Below are positions 25,565 through 35,770 of a DNA stretch of 64,000 bases, in pieces. This stretch comes from Rubrivivax sp. GTDB taxonomy: Bacteria; Pseudomonadota; Gammaproteobacteria; Burkholderiales; Burkholderiaceae_C. Made by a program: the position numbers and the translations under genes. Numbering within the stretch: the stretch's first letter is position 1; every line of letters begins with the position of its first letter. Below the pieces are notes generated by a model. The model had not been told where the DNA came from, searched no databases, and worked only from the letters and a program-made list of their open reading frames with translations. The stretch spans positions 1 to 64,000 of the forward strand of contig JAIXWM010000189.1 of NCBI GenBank assembly GCA_027491255.1. Direction: 5' to 3'.

Positions 25565-26572
25565 ATGAACATCATCATCCTCGACGACTACCAGGACGCG
25601 GTGCGCAAGCTGAAGTGCTCGTCGCTGATGGAGCCGCTGAACGCGAAGGTCTTCACGAACACCGTCAAAGGCAACGGCCAGCTCGCGGTGCGCCTGCGGG
25701 ACGCCGACGTGCTGGTGCCGATCCGCGAGCGCACGCAGTTTCCGAAGCAACTGCTCGAGAAGCTGCCGCGCCTGCGACTGATCGCGCAGACGGGCCGCGT
25801 GGGCGGCCACATCGACGTCGAGGCCTGCACTCGGCTGGGCATCGCCGTGGCCGAGGGGGTGGGCTCGCCGGTGGCGCCGGCCGAACTGACCTGGGCGCTG
25901 ATCATGGCGGCCATGCGGCGGCTGCCGCAGTACGTGGGCAACCTCAAGCACGGGGCCTGGCAACAAAGTGGCCTGAAGTCCGCGTCGATGCCGCCGAACT
26001 TTGGTGTGGGCATGGTGCTGCGCGGCAAGACGCTGGGGATCTGGGGCTACGGCAAGATCGGCCAGCTGGTCGCCGGCTACGGTCGGGCCTTCGGCATGCG
26101 GGTTCTGGTCTGGGGGCGCGAGGCCTCGCGCGCCCAGGCGGCAGCCGACGGGCTCGAGGTCGCCGCGAGCCGCGACGCGCTGTTCCAGGACAGTGACGTG
26201 CTCACCCTGCATCTGCGCTTGAACGAGGCCACGCGCGAGATCGTCAGCGCCGAAGACCTCGCCCGCATGAAGCCCACCGCGCTGTTCGTGAACACCTCGC
26301 GCGCCGAACTCGTGCAGGAGAACGCGCTGGTCGCCGCCCTGAACCGCGGCCGCCCGGGCATGGCGGCCGTCGACGTGTTCGAGACCGAACCCATCCTGCA
26401 GGGGCATCCGCTGCTGCGCCTGGAAAACGCCGTGTGCACGCCGCACATCGGCTACGTCGAGCAGGACAGCTACGAGCTGTACTTCCGCGCCGCCTTCGAC
26501 AACATCATCGCCTTCTCGAAGGGCGAGCCGACGAACATCGTCAACCCCGAGGCGCTGAAGGTGCTGCGCTGA
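25565..26572 (+). CDS. D-2-hydroxyacid dehydrogenase family protein
   Basis: The 335-residue NAD(P)-dependent oxidoreductase has the split catalytic domain and central Rossmann fold of the family. The cofactor motif is GIWGYGKIGQLVAGYG. The catalytic Arg lies in NTSRAELV, the Glu in VFETEP and the His in TPHIGYV. It probably interconverts a 2-ketoacid and a D-2-hydroxyacid, or acts on a phosphonate or phosphoglycerate-like substrate; the exact substrate is unknown. Its TGA overlaps the ATG of the next gene by one base, so it appears translationally coupled to the chromate transporter genes. Confidence 0.87.
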   Translation: MNIIILDDYQDAVRKLKCSSLMEPLNAKVFTNTVKGNGQLAVRLRDADVLVPIRERTQFPKQLLEKLPRLRLIAQTGRVGGHIDVEACTRLGIAVAEGVGSPVAPAELTWALIMAAMRRLPQYVGNLKHGAWQQSGLKSASMPPNFGVGMVLRGKTLGIWGYGKIGQLVAGYGRAFGMRVLVWGREASRAQAAADGLEVAASRDALFQDSDVLTLHLRLNEATREIVSAEDLARMKPTALFVNTSRAELVQENALVAALNRGRPGMAAVDVFETEPILQGHPLLRLENAVCTPHIGYVEQDSYELYFRAAFDNIIAFSKGEPTNIVNPEALKVLR

Positions 26573-27144
26573 TGGACGGCCCGCAGAAGGCGAGCGCTGC
26601 GCCTGCGTCGCCGCTGGACCTGCTGCGGGCCTTCAACCGCCTGGCACTGCAGGGCTTCGGCGGTGTGCTGCCGGTGGCCCAGCGCGAACTGGTCGAACGC
26701 CGCGGCTGGCTCACGCGCCAGGAATTCGTGCAGTTGCTGTCGCTCGGACAGGTGCTGCCGGGGCCGAACATCGTGAACATCGCCCTGATCTTCGGTGACC
26801 GGCACTTCGGCTGGCGCGGCGGCGCGGCAGCGCTCGCCGGTCTGCTGGCGGCGCCGCTGCTGATCGTCCTGACGCTCACCCTGATCGCGCGCGAGGCCTC
26901 GCACCTGCCGCAGGTGGCCGGGGCGCTGCGCGGCATGGGCATGGTCGCCGCGGCGATGGTGCTGTCCACCGGCGTCAAGGTCGCCGGCACCTTGCGGCGC
27001 AACGCGATGGGCCTGGGCGCCTGCGTGGTGCTGCTCGCGGCAACCGCGCTCGCGGTCGGCGTGGCGCGCTGGCCCCTGGTGGCGGTGCTGGCCGTCCTGG
27101 GGCCGCTGGCCTGGAGCGGCGCGTGGTGGAAGCTCGGGCGGTGA
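26572..27144 (+). CDS. Chromate transporter, first half (short-chain ChrA-like)
   Basis: The 190-residue integral membrane protein matches one CHR domain. The N-terminal motif LQGFGGVLPVAQRELVERRGWL and the LSLGQVLPGPNIVNIALIFG segment are diagnostic, followed by four to five hydrophobic helices. In short-chain CHR systems two such half proteins together make the chromate or sulfate exchange pump. The ATG overlaps the preceding gene's stop (TGATG), and the stop overlaps the start of the second half. Whether the pair confers chromate resistance is not shown by the sequence. Confidence 0.85.
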   Translation: MDGPQKASAAPASPLDLLRAFNRLALQGFGGVLPVAQRELVERRGWLTRQEFVQLLSLGQVLPGPNIVNIALIFGDRHFGWRGGAAALAGLLAAPLLIVLTLTLIAREASHLPQVAGALRGMGMVAAAMVLSTGVKVAGTLRRNAMGLGACVVLLAATALAVGVARWPLVAVLAVLGPLAWSGAWWKLGR

Positions 27145-27698
27145 ACACCCTGCTCTTCGGCCCCCTGGGCCTGTCGTCCTTCGACGTGCTGTCGCTGTTC
27201 CTGCATTTCGCGGTCCTGTCGCTGCTGGCCATCGGCGGCGCCGTCACGACCGTGCCGGACATGCACCGCTACATCGTGGGCGAGCGTCGGTGGCTCGACG
27301 ACGCCACCTTCAGCGCGTCGGTCGCGCTGGCACAGGCTGCACCGGGCCCCAACGTGCTCTTCGTGGCGGTCATCGGCTTCAACGTCGGCGGCTTCGTGGG
27401 CTTGGTCGTCACGCTCCTGGGCAGCTTGCTGCCGTCGACGCTGCTGACGCTCACCGCCGCGCGCTGGAGCGCGGGACGCCGCGACCAGCGCGGCGTGCGC
27501 GCATTCACCGAAGGCATGGCGCCGGTCACGATCGGGCTGCTGCTGGCCACGAGCTGGATCCTGACCGAGCCCACCCGCGCCTCGCCCGTGGGCTGGCTGC
27601 TCTTCGGCGCGACCATCGTCTGGATGGTGCGCACGAAATGGAGCCCGCTGTGGCCGATTGCCGCCGGGGCGATGGCCGGGGCGCTGGGCTGGGTCTGA
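27141..27698 (+). CDS. Chromate transporter, second half (short-chain ChrA-like)
   Basis: This 185-residue CHR-domain membrane protein carries the counterpart motifs AIGGAVTTVPDMHRYIVGERRWL and LAQAAPGPNVLFVAVIGFNVGG, with several hydrophobic helices afterwards. The GTG at 27141 overlaps the previous stop codon (GTGA), the usual arrangement for coupled halves. An ATG at 27123 would lengthen it by six residues and overlap more. It pairs with the gene before it to form an antiparallel two-domain transporter, as is known for split ChrA proteins. Confidence 0.85.
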   Translation: MNTLLFGPLGLSSFDVLSLFLHFAVLSLLAIGGAVTTVPDMHRYIVGERRWLDDATFSASVALAQAAPGPNVLFVAVIGFNVGGFVGLVVTLLGSLLPSTLLTLTAARWSAGRRDQRGVRAFTEGMAPVTIGLLLATSWILTEPTRASPVGWLLFGATIVWMVRTKWSPLWPIAAGAMAGALGWV

Positions 27699-27746
27699 AA
27701 GCCGGAGAGGCCTCGCGAGAAACCAGTGGCATGGGCCCCTCGGACT

Positions 27747-27808
27747 CCCGTTCGCACCGAGCTGGCCGAAGTGCTGGCGAGGGCCTAGACAGGCTCAGCA
27801 CGAACGGG
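27747..27808. repeat. REP-like inverted repeat
   Basis: Imperfect inverted arms CCCGTTCG-N4-GAGC (27747-27762) and GCTC-N4-CGAACGGG (27793-27808) flank a 30-bp centre. The right side, with AGACAGGCTCAGCACGAACGG, resembles the dispersed palindrome seen between genes in many proteobacteria. It lies between the convergent ends of the chromate transporter and rlmB, where it could also act as a two-way terminator. Confidence 0.6.
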
Positions 27809-27832
27809 CTCTGGCTCACGCTGAACGAACCG

Positions 27833-28585
27833 TCAACCCTGGTGCGCGCGCTGGCGCACCGCCTCGTACAGGCACAGGGCCGTGGCCACCGAGACGTTCA
27901 GGCTCTCGACCGCGCCGTGCATCGGGATGCGCACGAGTTCGTCGCAGGTGCGGCGCGTGAGCTGGCGCAGGCCGCTGCCTTCGGCCCCGAGCACCAAGGC
28001 GATCGGGCCGCGCAGGTCGGCCTCGTACAGTGTGCGGGGGGCGTCGTCGCTGGTGCCGACCACGCGCACACCGCGGTCCTTGAGCTCGCCGAGCGTGCGC
28101 GCGAGGTTGGTCACCATCAGGTAGGGCACGGTCTCGGCGGCGCCGCTGGCGACCTTGGAGACGGTGGCATTCAGGCCCACCGCATGGTCCTTGGGGGCGA
28201 TGACAGCGTGCGCGCCAGCGCCGTCGGCCGTGCGCAGGCAGGCGCCGAGGTTGTGCGGGTCGGTCACGCCGTCCAGCGCCAGCACCAGCGCCGGGCCGCG
28301 GCCTGCGGCCTCGGCATCGTCCAGCACATCGTCGAGCGAGTGCCGCAGCGCCAGCGGCACCACGCGCGCCACCACGCCCTGGTGCCGCGCCGTGCCGGCC
28401 AGCCGCGACAGGCGCGCGTCGTCGCTGTCGACCAGCCGCGCGCCGGCCTCCTGCGCGCGCTCGACGAACTGGCGCATGCGCGCATCGCGACGCGTGGCGT
28501 CGACGTGGATCTCGAGCACCGACGCGGGGGCCGTCTTCAGGCGCACGCCGACGGCGTGGAAGCCGAACAGGATCTTGGGGGTCAT
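27833..28585 (-). CDS. rlmB: 23S rRNA (guanosine-2251-2'-O)-methyltransferase
   Basis: The 250-residue SPOUT-class methyltransferase begins MTPKILFGFHAVGVRL. It has an N-terminal L30e-like RNA-binding domain (residues 1-75) and the knotted SAM-binding domain. SPOUT motifs are DPHNLGACLRTADGAGAHAVI (motif 1), LVLGAEGSGLRQL (motif 2) and SLNVSVATALCLYEA (motif 3). It methylates the peptidyl-transferase P-loop guanosine. Length and motif order match RlmB. It stands alone on the minus strand, 67 bp downstream of the membrane-protein gene. Confidence 0.94.
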   Translation of the reverse strand: MTPKILFGFHAVGVRLKTAPASVLEIHVDATRRDARMRQFVERAQEAGARLVDSDDARLSRLAGTARHQGVVARVVPLALRHSLDDVLDDAEAAGRGPALVLALDGVTDPHNLGACLRTADGAGAHAVIAPKDHAVGLNATVSKVASGAAETVPYLMVTNLARTLGELKDRGVRVVGTSDDAPRTLYEADLRGPIALVLGAEGSGLRQLTRRTCDELVRIPMHGAVESLNVSVATALCLYEAVRQRAHQG

Positions 28586-28652
28586 GGTCGCGGCGGGAAG
28601 GAAGCGGATGCCTGGCCCGCCGCAGCGAGCAGCGCGCGCCGGGGCAGCGGGT

Positions 28653-29369
28653 TCAGGCGCGCATTGTCGACGCCGCCAGCAGCAGCCCGATCAACACCGG
28701 CTGGTGCAGCATGTAGAAGCTCAGGCTCCAGCGTCCCAGCAAGGCCAGCGGCTGCCCGGCGGCCGGCAAGCCACCGGCCAGCCACTGCGGCCGTCGCGCC
28801 AGCACCCAGCGCCCCGAGGCCAGACCCCACAGCATCACGCACCACCATGGCAGCAGCGGCACGTAGTCCTCGGTCACCGGCTTGCGGGTGACCAGGCCGA
28901 CCGCGTTCGTCCAGCGGCTGTCGAAGAAGGGGTGGGCCCACAGGTGCGGCAGCACCAGGAGCGCAGCCCCCAGCGCGAACAGCGCCAGCCCCGGCACGGG
29001 CGCGACCAGGCGGCCGAGGACGAGCATGACCGCGATGCCGTGCAGCACGCCGAAGCTGATCCAGCTCTGCGGAAACATCAGCGCCGAGCCGGCGCTGACG
29101 AGCAGCGCGCAGCCGGCGATCTGGGCCCAGCGCCGCCAGAAACGCCGCCACCCCTGCCCCGCGGCCAGCGCCACCGCCTGCGACAGCCCGGCGCAGAACA
29201 GGAACAGGCTGACGATGGCGCTGCGCTGCACGGTCCAGAAGGGGTCGGCGTAGAAGTTCTGGCGCGGCTGCAGCCAGCCGAAGTGGTTCAGGTCGAAGCA
29301 GAAGTGGAAGACGGCCATCCAGACGATGGCCGCGCCGCGCAGCGCGTCCAGTCGGTCATGGCGCGGCAT
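28653..29369 (-). CDS. DUF1624 / heparan-alpha-glucosaminide N-acetyltransferase-like membrane protein
   Basis: The 238-residue protein has a charged start, MPRHDRLDALRG, followed by seven or so hydrophobic segments. Its first helix carries the family's conserved histidine and acidic residues (VFHFCFDLNHFGW). The LGRWSLSFYMLHQPVLIG motif near the end is typical of acyltransferase-like membrane proteins in this group. Activity and substrate are not known. ATG 29369 is chosen because the open frame upstream of it translates to Arg/Gly-rich text that is the shadow of the next gene. It lies 41 bp downstream of the FadB-like gene, on the same strand. Confidence 0.78.
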   Translation of the reverse strand: MPRHDRLDALRGAAIVWMAVFHFCFDLNHFGWLQPRQNFYADPFWTVQRSAIVSLFLFCAGLSQAVALAAGQGWRRFWRRWAQIAGCALLVSAGSALMFPQSWISFGVLHGIAVMLVLGRLVAPVPGLALFALGAALLVLPHLWAHPFFDSRWTNAVGLVTRKPVTEDYVPLLPWWCVMLWGLASGRWVLARRPQWLAGGLPAAGQPLALLGRWSLSFYMLHQPVLIGLLLAASTMRA

Positions 29370-29410
29370 GGCGGCGGGAGCAGGCGCGAAGGACAGGCGG
29401 CGTGGGCGGA

Positions 29411-31582
29411 TCAGGCCGCCGCGTCGGCCAGCCCCTTGCCCTGCTGCGCCAGGCGCACCAGCAGCGGCGCCGGCTCGAAGCGCGGGCCGTGGCGCGCGGC
29501 GAGTGCGCGCGCGCGCTCGACGAAGGCGGCCACACCGCGCGACTCGATGTACTGCAGCGCGCCCCCCTCGAACGGCGCGAAACCCCAGCCGAGGATGGCG
29601 CCGACGTTGCCGTCGGCCACCGAGCGCAGCACGCCCTCGCCGAGGCAGCGCGCGGCCTCGTTGGCCTGGGCGAACATCAGCCGGTCGACGAGTTCCTGCT
29701 GCGGCGGCTGCACCGCCGCCACCGGCCACTCGGCGGCCAGGCCCGGCCACAGGCGCTTGTCGCCCCCGCCCTCGCCTGCCGGCCAGTCGTAGAAGCCCTG
29801 CCCGGCCTTGCGTCCGACCCGGCCGAGCGCGCACAGGCGACGGATCACCGCCATGCCCGGGTGCTCGGCCACCGGCCGGCCCTCGGCCTCGAGGTCCTTG
29901 CGTGTCTGCTCGGCCACGTGCAGCGACAGCGACAGCGAGACCTCGTCCTGCAGCGCCAGGGGCGGCATCGGCATGCCCGCCTGCAGGCCCGCCGCCTCGA
30001 CGTGGCGCGGGTGCACACCCTCGGCGAGCATGGCCACGCCCTCCATCACGTAGGTGCCGAAGACGCGGCTGGTGTAGAAACCGCGCGCGTCGTTGACGAC
30101 GATCGGCGTCTTGCCGATCTGCTGCACGAAGTCGAAGCCGCGCGCCAGCGTCTGCGCGCTCGTGTGCGCGCCGACGATGATCTCCACCAGCGGCATGCGG
30201 TCCACCGGGCTGAAGAAGTGCAGGCCGATGAACTGCTCAGGCCGCACGCTGGCCTGGGCCAGGCCGGTGATCGGCAGCGTGGAGGTGTTGGAGGCGAAGA
30301 CGGCGTCGGCGCCGAGCACCGCCTCGACGCGGCGCGTGACCTCGGCCTTGACCGCGCGGTCCTCGAACACGGCCTCGATCACGAGCTCGCAGCCTGCCAG
30401 CAGCGCGAAGTCGGTTGTCGGCGTGATGCGGGCGAGCGTGGCCTCGCGCTGCGCCGCCGTGCGGCGCCCCTTGGCCACGGCCTTGTCGAGCAGCGCGCGC
30501 GCGTGCTCCCGCCCGCGCTCGGCCGCCTGCTGCGCGGTGTCGAGCAGCACGACCTCGATGCCGGCCTGCGCCGCGGCGTGCGCGATGCCCGCGCCCATCA
30601 TGCCGGCGCCGAGCACGCCGAGCTTGCGCACGCTGGAACGCGGCACCCCCGCCGGGCGCGACGCTCCCTTCTTCACCGCGTTGAGCTGGAACCAGAGCGT
30701 GCCGATCATGTTCTTGCTCTGGCGCGACATCGCGCAGGCGGCGAAGTAGCGGCTCTCGAGCTCGCAGGCGGCGTCGAAGCCGAGCAGGCCGCCTTCGAAG
30801 ACACAGCTCAGGATGTGCGTGACGGCCGGGTAGTTGCCCTGGCTCTTGGCCGAGGCCATCGAGGGCGCGAGCGAGAACATCTGCAACGCCGCCGGCGTGC
30901 GCGAATCACCACCCGGCCAGCGGAACTTCGGCGCGTCCCAGGGCTGCTGGGCCTTCGGGTGCGCCAGGCACCAGGCGCGGGCCTGGGCCAGCAGGGCCTC
31001 GCGGTCGGCCGCAAGGCCGGCGAGCAGGCCCAGCGCCTGGGCCCGCTGCACGCCGATCTCGGTGCCCTCGGCCATGAGCTGCAGCGCCTGCTGCTGCCCC
31101 ACCAGGCGCGGCAGGCGCTGCGTGCCGCCGCCGCCGGGCAGCAGCCCGAGCTTGACCTCGGGCTGCCCTAACTTGAGCCGCGCATCGTCGAGGGCGAAGC
31201 GCGCATGGCAGGCGAGCGCGATCTCCAGGCCGCCGCCCAGCGCGTGCCCGTTCAGCGCCGCCACGACCGGCCTGCCGCAGGTCTCGAGCCGGCGCAGCAC
31301 GCGCTTCATCGCCATCGAGGCCTCGAAGGGCTGCTCGGGCCGCGTCCAGGTGTACATCTCGTCCAGGTCGCCACCGGCGCAGAAGTCGGCCTTGGCCGAG
31401 GTCAGGACCAGGCCGAGCACGGCCGGGTCGCCGGCCAGGTGGTCGGCGGCCGCGGCGATGCCGGCCATCAGCGCCGGCCCGACGACGTTCATCGGCCGCC
31501 CGGGCAGGTCCATCGTGGCCATCAGGATGCCGTCGGCGCCGAGTTCGAGCGCGACGGCGGCTTGCGTGACAGGAGTGTTCAT
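29411..31582 (-). CDS. FadB/FadJ-type fusion: enoyl-CoA hydratase / 3-hydroxyacyl-CoA dehydrogenase
   Basis: The 723-residue bifunctional beta-oxidation enzyme has an N-terminal crotonase domain (about 1-200). Its oxyanion-hole segments are KADFCAGGDLDEM and NGHALGGGLEIAL, plus LGLLPGGGGTQRLPRL. A linker follows, then an NAD-binding 3-hydroxyacyl-CoA dehydrogenase domain with LGVLGAGMMGAGIA (about 315-330) and the catalytic HFFSPVDRMPLVEI histidine, and a duplicated C-terminal helical domain. It hydrates trans-2-enoyl-CoA and oxidises the product to 3-ketoacyl-CoA, which the thiolase encoded 14 bp upstream would cleave. ATG 31582 was chosen; sequence upstream of it in the same frame is the thiolase's shadow. 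Confidence 0.93.
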   Translation of the reverse strand: MNTPVTQAAVALELGADGILMATMDLPGRPMNVVGPALMAGIAAAADHLAGDPAVLGLVLTSAKADFCAGGDLDEMYTWTRPEQPFEASMAMKRVLRRLETCGRPVVAALNGHALGGGLEIALACHARFALDDARLKLGQPEVKLGLLPGGGGTQRLPRLVGQQQALQLMAEGTEIGVQRAQALGLLAGLAADREALLAQARAWCLAHPKAQQPWDAPKFRWPGGDSRTPAALQMFSLAPSMASAKSQGNYPAVTHILSCVFEGGLLGFDAACELESRYFAACAMSRQSKNMIGTLWFQLNAVKKGASRPAGVPRSSVRKLGVLGAGMMGAGIAHAAAQAGIEVVLLDTAQQAAERGREHARALLDKAVAKGRRTAAQREATLARITPTTDFALLAGCELVIEAVFEDRAVKAEVTRRVEAVLGADAVFASNTSTLPITGLAQASVRPEQFIGLHFFSPVDRMPLVEIIVGAHTSAQTLARGFDFVQQIGKTPIVVNDARGFYTSRVFGTYVMEGVAMLAEGVHPRHVEAAGLQAGMPMPPLALQDEVSLSLSLHVAEQTRKDLEAEGRPVAEHPGMAVIRRLCALGRVGRKAGQGFYDWPAGEGGGDKRLWPGLAAEWPVAAVQPPQQELVDRLMFAQANEAARCLGEGVLRSVADGNVGAILGWGFAPFEGGALQYIESRGVAAFVERARALAARHGPRFEPAPLLVRLAQQGKGLADAAA

Positions 31583-31596
31583 GGGGAGAGCCTTCC

Positions 31597-32802
<1,206 letters not shown>

Positions 32803-32923
32803 CGGATGCTCGTGGGGCAGTGGCAGGTGGGCCGGGCGTCAGCGCCGGTGGCGGCGCGCAGGCGTTGCGGCGCCGGGAGATCGTCGGGTTTCATCGTCGG
32901 CGGGCCTTGAACGCGCCCCGCGC

Positions 32924-34078
32924 TCACATCGAACGCGAGGCCAGCTCCTTCATGATCTCGTTCGTGCCGCCGTAGATGCGCTGCACGCGCGCGTCGACGT
33001 AGAGCTCGGCGATCGGATAGTCCATCATGTAGCCGTAGCCGCCGAACAGCTGCAGGCATTCGTCCATGACCTTGCACTGCTGCTCGCTGACCCAGGCCTT
33101 GGCCAGGGCGGCGCGCGCGGCGTCGAGTTCGCCCTTCAGGTGCGCCGTCATGCAGGCGTCGACGAAGGCCCGGGCCGCCAGCACGGTGGCCTGCACCTCG
33201 GCGAGCTTGAAGCGTGTGTTCTGGAAATCCCACACCGCCTTGCCGAAGGCCTTGCGCTCCTTGGTGTAGCGCACGGTCTCGTCGAGGGCGCGCTCCATCG
33301 CGCCGATGCCGGTGACGGCGATCATCAGCCGCTCCTGCGGCAGCTGCTGCATGAGCTGGAAGAAGCCCTGGCCCTCGGCGCCGCCGAGGATGTGATCGGC
33401 CGGCACCCGCACGCCCTCGAAGAACAGCTCGGCCGTGTCCTGCGCCCTCATGCCGACCTTGTCGAGCGGGCGGCCGCGGCGAAAACCGACCGCGCCTTCG
33501 GTCTCGAGCACGAGCAGCGACAGGCCGCGCGCGCCGGGCTCGTCGCTGGTGCGGCAGACGACGATGATCAGGCTGGCGTTGCCGCCGTTGGTGATGAAGG
33601 TCTTGGCGCCGTCGAGCACGTAGTGGTCGCCGTCGCGGCGGGCTCGGGTGCGCACGGCCTGCAGGTCGCTGCCGGTGCCAGGTTCGGTCATCGCGATCGC
33701 GCCGATCAGCTCGCCGGCGCACATGCGCGGCAGCCAGCGGCGCTTCTGCGCCTCGGTGCCGTAGTGCAGGATGTAGGGGGCGACGATGGCCGAGTGCAGG
33801 CAGCCGCCCCAGCCCGAGAGGTTGGCGCGCGCCTGCTCCAGCAGCACCACGGCCTCGTGCCCGAAGTCGCCACCCCCGCCGCCCCAGGCCTCGGGCGTGG
33901 AGGCGCACAGCAGCCCGTGCGCGCCGGCCTCACGCCAGACGGCGGGCTCCATGCGCCCGGCAGCGCGGAACTCGGCCGCGCGCGGCACCCAGCGCTCGGC
34001 CATGTAGCGCGCCGCCATGTCCTGGTAGGCGCGGTGCTCGTCGGTCATCCAGGCCGAGGGGAACAGCGGCAGGCTCAT
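32924..34078 (-). CDS. Acyl-CoA dehydrogenase
   Basis: The 384-residue flavoprotein shows the FAD-binding signature AMTEPGTGSDLQ and the helical C-terminal domain with LFGGYGYMMDYPI. It ends with IYGGTNEIMKELASRSM, which contains the usual C-terminal FAD/substrate segment and catalytic glutamate. It oxidises an acyl-CoA to trans-2-enoyl-CoA. It lies upstream of the thiolase on the same strand (121 bp gap), so it likely supplies the first step of the same oxidation block. The YMAERWVPRAAEFR start matches medium- or short-chain family members. Confidence 0.93.
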   Translation of the reverse strand: MSLPLFPSAWMTDEHRAYQDMAARYMAERWVPRAAEFRAAGRMEPAVWREAGAHGLLCASTPEAWGGGGGDFGHEAVVLLEQARANLSGWGGCLHSAIVAPYILHYGTEAQKRRWLPRMCAGELIGAIAMTEPGTGSDLQAVRTRARRDGDHYVLDGAKTFITNGGNASLIIVVCRTSDEPGARGLSLLVLETEGAVGFRRGRPLDKVGMRAQDTAELFFEGVRVPADHILGGAEGQGFFQLMQQLPQERLMIAVTGIGAMERALDETVRYTKERKAFGKAVWDFQNTRFKLAEVQATVLAARAFVDACMTAHLKGELDAARAALAKAWVSEQQCKVMDECLQLFGGYGYMMDYPIAELYVDARVQRIYGGTNEIMKELASRSM

Positions 34079-34144
34079 CGCGGGGCTCCGGGAGGAAGAA
34101 AGAACAGCGGCGGGCGGGTGGGCCGGGGCAGGCTTTTCAGCCCC

Positions 34145-34441
34145 TCACATCACGCGCTGGAGCTTGAGCGCCACGCCCATCTCGCCCGAGACCTTGAACT
34201 TGCCCGTCATGAAGCCCATGGTCGGGTCCAACTTGCCGGTCATGAGCGCGACCAGGTTCTGCCGCGAGATGCGGATGGTGCAGTCGGTCTCGACGTCGTC
34301 GTTCGTGACGCGGTTCGGGCTCGACCGACCGTCGAGCACGACGACCCCGTCGTCGCCGCAGTCGAACTTCAGCGTGGCGTTCAGGCCGCTGTCCTCCCCC
34401 ATGCGGGTGCGGAAGGCTTCGGTGATGGCAGGCATGTCCAT
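34145..34441 (-). CDS. SCP2 sterol-binding domain protein
   Basis: The 98-residue protein is a stand-alone SCP2 domain, with GLNATLKFDCGDDGVVVLDG beta strands, CTIRISRQNLVALMTGKLDPTMGFMTGKFKVSGEMGVALKL, and the family's terminal hydrophobic helix. SCP2 domains bind lipids or fatty acyl-CoA in a hydrophobic tunnel, and in bacteria they often accompany beta-oxidation genes. It lies 66 bp upstream of the acyl-CoA dehydrogenase and 42 bp downstream of the HIBADH-like gene, all on the minus strand. Confidence 0.85.
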   Translation of the reverse strand: MDMPAITEAFRTRMGEDSGLNATLKFDCGDDGVVVLDGRSSPNRVTNDDVETDCTIRISRQNLVALMTGKLDPTMGFMTGKFKVSGEMGVALKLQRVM

Positions 34442-34483
34442 GGCGTCGATCCGTCGGTTGAGGCGGAAATTGTGCTCGCAGCC

Positions 34484-35368
34484 TCAAGCGACCGTCGCGG
34501 CCGGGCCTATCAAGTCCACCAGCTGCGGCAGCAGCGTCGTCGCGTCGCCGCGGTCCAGTCCGTGCTGCAGCGTGGAGAGCACGGCCGCGGCGATGTCGCC
34601 CGCGGCACCGGTGTCGCCCGCCATGGTGCGGTAGTAGCCGAGGTCCTTGCAGGCGTTGGCGATCGTGAAGCGCAGGCCCGAGGTGTCCTGCGCCAGCAGA
34701 TAGGGTTTGACGCGCTCCAGCGCCGTGCCGCCGGCACCGCCCTTGGCGAGCACGTCCACGAAGACGTCGGGGGCCACGCCGTTGAGCCGCGCGCAGGCCG
34801 CCGCCTCCGACAGCAGCGCCACCATGCCGAGCGAGACGTAGTTGTGCAGCAGCTTCATCCCATGCCCGGCGCCGACCGGGCCGGCGTGGAAGATGTTCTC
34901 GGCATAGCAGCGCAGCACCGGCCGGCAGGCCTCCAGCAGCACCGCGTCACCGCCCACCAGCAGGTTGAGGCGGCCTTCCATCGCCTCCTTCGGCGTGCGC
35001 GTCATGGCCGTGTCGAGAAAGCGCCCCCCGGCGGCCTCCACGGCCTGGGCCATGCGCCGCGTGGAGGCCGGGATCGCCGTCGTGCAGTCCATGACGACGC
35101 TGCCCGGGCGCAGGCCCTCGATGACACCGCCGGTGCCGGTGAGCACGGCCTCGACCTGCGGCGAGCCGGTCAACACCAGGATCACGATGTCCGAGGCCGC
35201 CGCGAGCGCGGCGGCACCGGCAAAGGTGCGCGCCCCGCCCTGCCGCAGACCGTCCAGCGGCTGGTTGCCCGGGTGCTCGAGCAGGTTCAGGGCGTGACCG
35301 TGCTTCTGCAGGTTGGTGGCGATGCCCACCCCCATCATGCCCACGCCGACGATGCCTATGGTCTTCAT
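34484..35368 (-). CDS. 3-hydroxyisobutyrate dehydrogenase-like NAD(P)-dependent oxidoreductase
   Basis: The 294-residue beta-hydroxyacid dehydrogenase family member has the N-terminal Rossmann motif IGIVGVGMMGVGIATNL, a central substrate-binding segment (DTAMTRTPKEAMEGRL), and the catalytic-lysine helix GPVGAGHGMKLLHNYVSLG. Family members oxidise 3-hydroxyisobutyrate, tartronate semialdehyde or succinic semialdehyde. The substrate here is not determinable, but the beta-oxidation context suits a branched acyl catabolic role. It is the first gene of a minus-strand run that continues through SCP2, acyl-CoA dehydrogenase, thiolase and the FadB fusion. Confidence 0.85.
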   Translation of the reverse strand: MKTIGIVGVGMMGVGIATNLQKHGHALNLLEHPGNQPLDGLRQGGARTFAGAAALAAASDIVILVLTGSPQVEAVLTGTGGVIEGLRPGSVVMDCTTAIPASTRRMAQAVEAAGGRFLDTAMTRTPKEAMEGRLNLLVGGDAVLLEACRPVLRCYAENIFHAGPVGAGHGMKLLHNYVSLGMVALLSEAAACARLNGVAPDVFVDVLAKGGAGGTALERVKPYLLAQDTSGLRFTIANACKDLGYYRTMAGDTGAAGDIAAAVLSTLQHGLDRGDATTLLPQLVDLIGPAATVA

Positions 35369-35770
35369 TTGCCGCTCCTGGATTTCAGGCCAGGGCACCA
35401 TCCCAGGCCGGTCGTGTCTGCCATCCGCGCCGAATGCGCGTTCATCACCCGCCCTCGAGGGGAGCCCTGACCCGCCTTCAGGTACTGTGCCGTCACCGCA
35501 TGCAGGCGGCTGCCGAACCGCATGCGGGTGGCCAGACACGTCGCCCGGGCAGCGGGGCCCGGGCCGGCGATGGCGGCATGGATGGGCAAGATTGCCCGTG
35601 CGCTTGATGATAGCCTCGTCGACCGCAGCATCCGCCATCACTCGACCGAGCGGCGGCGTGGCGACGCCCCCGCGCGGAGCACCCGACGCCGCCCTTGCCG
35701 GCGCGGTCATCGCGGTTAATCTAGCGCCCCGCAGACGCTGCGTTCTGCTCCAGCCCGCCCCGACGAACCG
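35369..35770. other. Divergent promoter region of the fatty-acyl gene blocks
   Basis: This 402-bp region separates the minus-strand HIBADH-like gene from the plus-strand SDR gene. A plausible plus-strand promoter is listed separately. No protein gene or RNA gene was recognised in the rest. Confidence 0.45.
35695..35722 (+). promoter_or_regulatory. Candidate sigma70-type promoter for the SDR/acyl-CoA dehydrogenase genes
   Basis: TTGCCG (35695-35700) and TAATCT (35717-35722) are separated by 16 bp and lie 48 bp before the SDR start codon. Spacing is acceptable and both hexamers match four of six consensus bases. This is a prediction by eye only. Confidence 0.4.
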
